Below, piece after piece: positions 13,260-13,434 of a stretch of 13,434 nucleotides of DNA (positions are counted from its first letter, which is position 1; each line of letters begins with the position of its first letter). The DNA comes from Candidatus Thiodiazotropha taylori (GTDB taxonomy: Bacteria; Pseudomonadota; Gammaproteobacteria; Chromatiales; Chromatiaceae), in assembly GCA_019100305.1 (NCBI GenBank), contig JAHRHW010000078.1, positions 1-13,434 on the forward strand, read 5' to 3'. The position numbers were made by a program, and so were the translations under genes. The notes beneath the pieces were generated by a model. The model saw only the letters and a list, made by a program, of their open reading frames with translations, was not told where the DNA came from and searched no databases.

Positions 13260-13434
13260 ATGGGTAAACGCTTCCTGCAATACGACATCGACGCCGTCCG
13301 CGAACGCCTGGCCGAAGCGATCCAACACTTCGAGCACACCCTGCCGGCACAGGCGCCGATCAAGGACTTCGTGCACCACAACACCCTGCACGGCTTCGAG
13401 CATATGACCTTCCCCGAGGCCGTGGCTAAGGCCG
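13260..13434 (+). CDS. dabA: DabA (DUF2309), N-terminal 58 residues, cut by the right edge
   Basis: The ATG lies three bases after the dabB stop, with GGGGG just upstream, so the two genes are cotranscribed and probably translationally coupled. The visible part includes APIKDFVHHNTLHGFEHMTF (about residues 32-51), a conserved N-terminal signature of the DabA family. DabA proteins are large (usually 800-1000 residues) and carry a beta-carbonic-anhydrase-like zinc site further on, not visible here. With DabB it forms the energy-coupled inorganic carbon pump that feeds CO2 fixation, as found in sulfur-oxidising and other autotrophic bacteria. Which DAB subtype it belongs to cannot be told from 58 residues. 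Confidence 0.88.
   Translation, partial: MGKRFLQYDIDAVRERLAEAIQHFEHTLPAQAPIKDFVHHNTLHGFEHMTFPEAVAKA

Noticed and set aside
12660..13403. 247-residue open frame opposite dabB and dabA, rich in His, Glu, Gly and Ala
   Set aside because: Low-complexity composition is a by-product of reading GC-rich membrane-protein codons backwards; the plus strand holds dabB.

Overview
The window reads as chromosomal DNA of a gammaproteobacterium. It ends in dabB-dabA, the genes of an inorganic carbon accumulation pump typical of chemolithoautotrophs. An autotrophic, probably sulfur-oxidising Chromatiales-like host is the best inference; no rRNA or housekeeping marker is present to fix the taxon.

Left part (1-6577, all minus strand): a tightly packed run, read from right to left. 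It contains diacylglycerol kinase dgkA, a Nudix hydrolase, a large protein that looks like a PhoU-type helical domain fused to an APH-type kinase domain, an ATP-grasp ligase, an HprK-related kinase, a SixA phosphatase fused to a Nudix domain, a second histidine phosphatase, and an unidentified gene that starts at a TTG and runs off the left edge. The ATP-grasp and HprK-like pair matches what is known as the GAK ('grasp and kinase') system, whose biochemical job is unknown. Several genes overlap by 4-28 bases and three or four start with TTG or GTG, so they are probably translated in a coupled way. The set joins kinase, ligase, phosphohistidine phosphatase and diphosphate hydrolase activities and is the best candidate here for an undescribed pathway.

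Middle part (6578-9296, plus strand): after a 386-base divergent gap come a calcineurin-type metallophosphoesterase related to LpxH and an overlapping GT4 glycosyltransferase. The pair is probably involved in envelope lipid or glycan work. A small cupin gene follows.

Right-middle part (9297-11740): accessory DNA. It holds an intact gene joining an AbiEi-like N-terminal region to a Fic AMP-transferase domain, preceded by three GCGAA repeats at an exact 24-base pitch. Next come the 3' stump of a GNAT (TacT-like) toxin with an internal stop, and the stump of a SWIM zinc-finger protein. A small island of toxin-antitoxin or defence debris fits this best.

Right end (11741-13434): a terminator-like hairpin and a perfect TATAAT precede dabB (a NuoM-like membrane subunit) and the first 58 codons of dabA, three bases apart. 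This block looks richer in GC than the DNA to its left.
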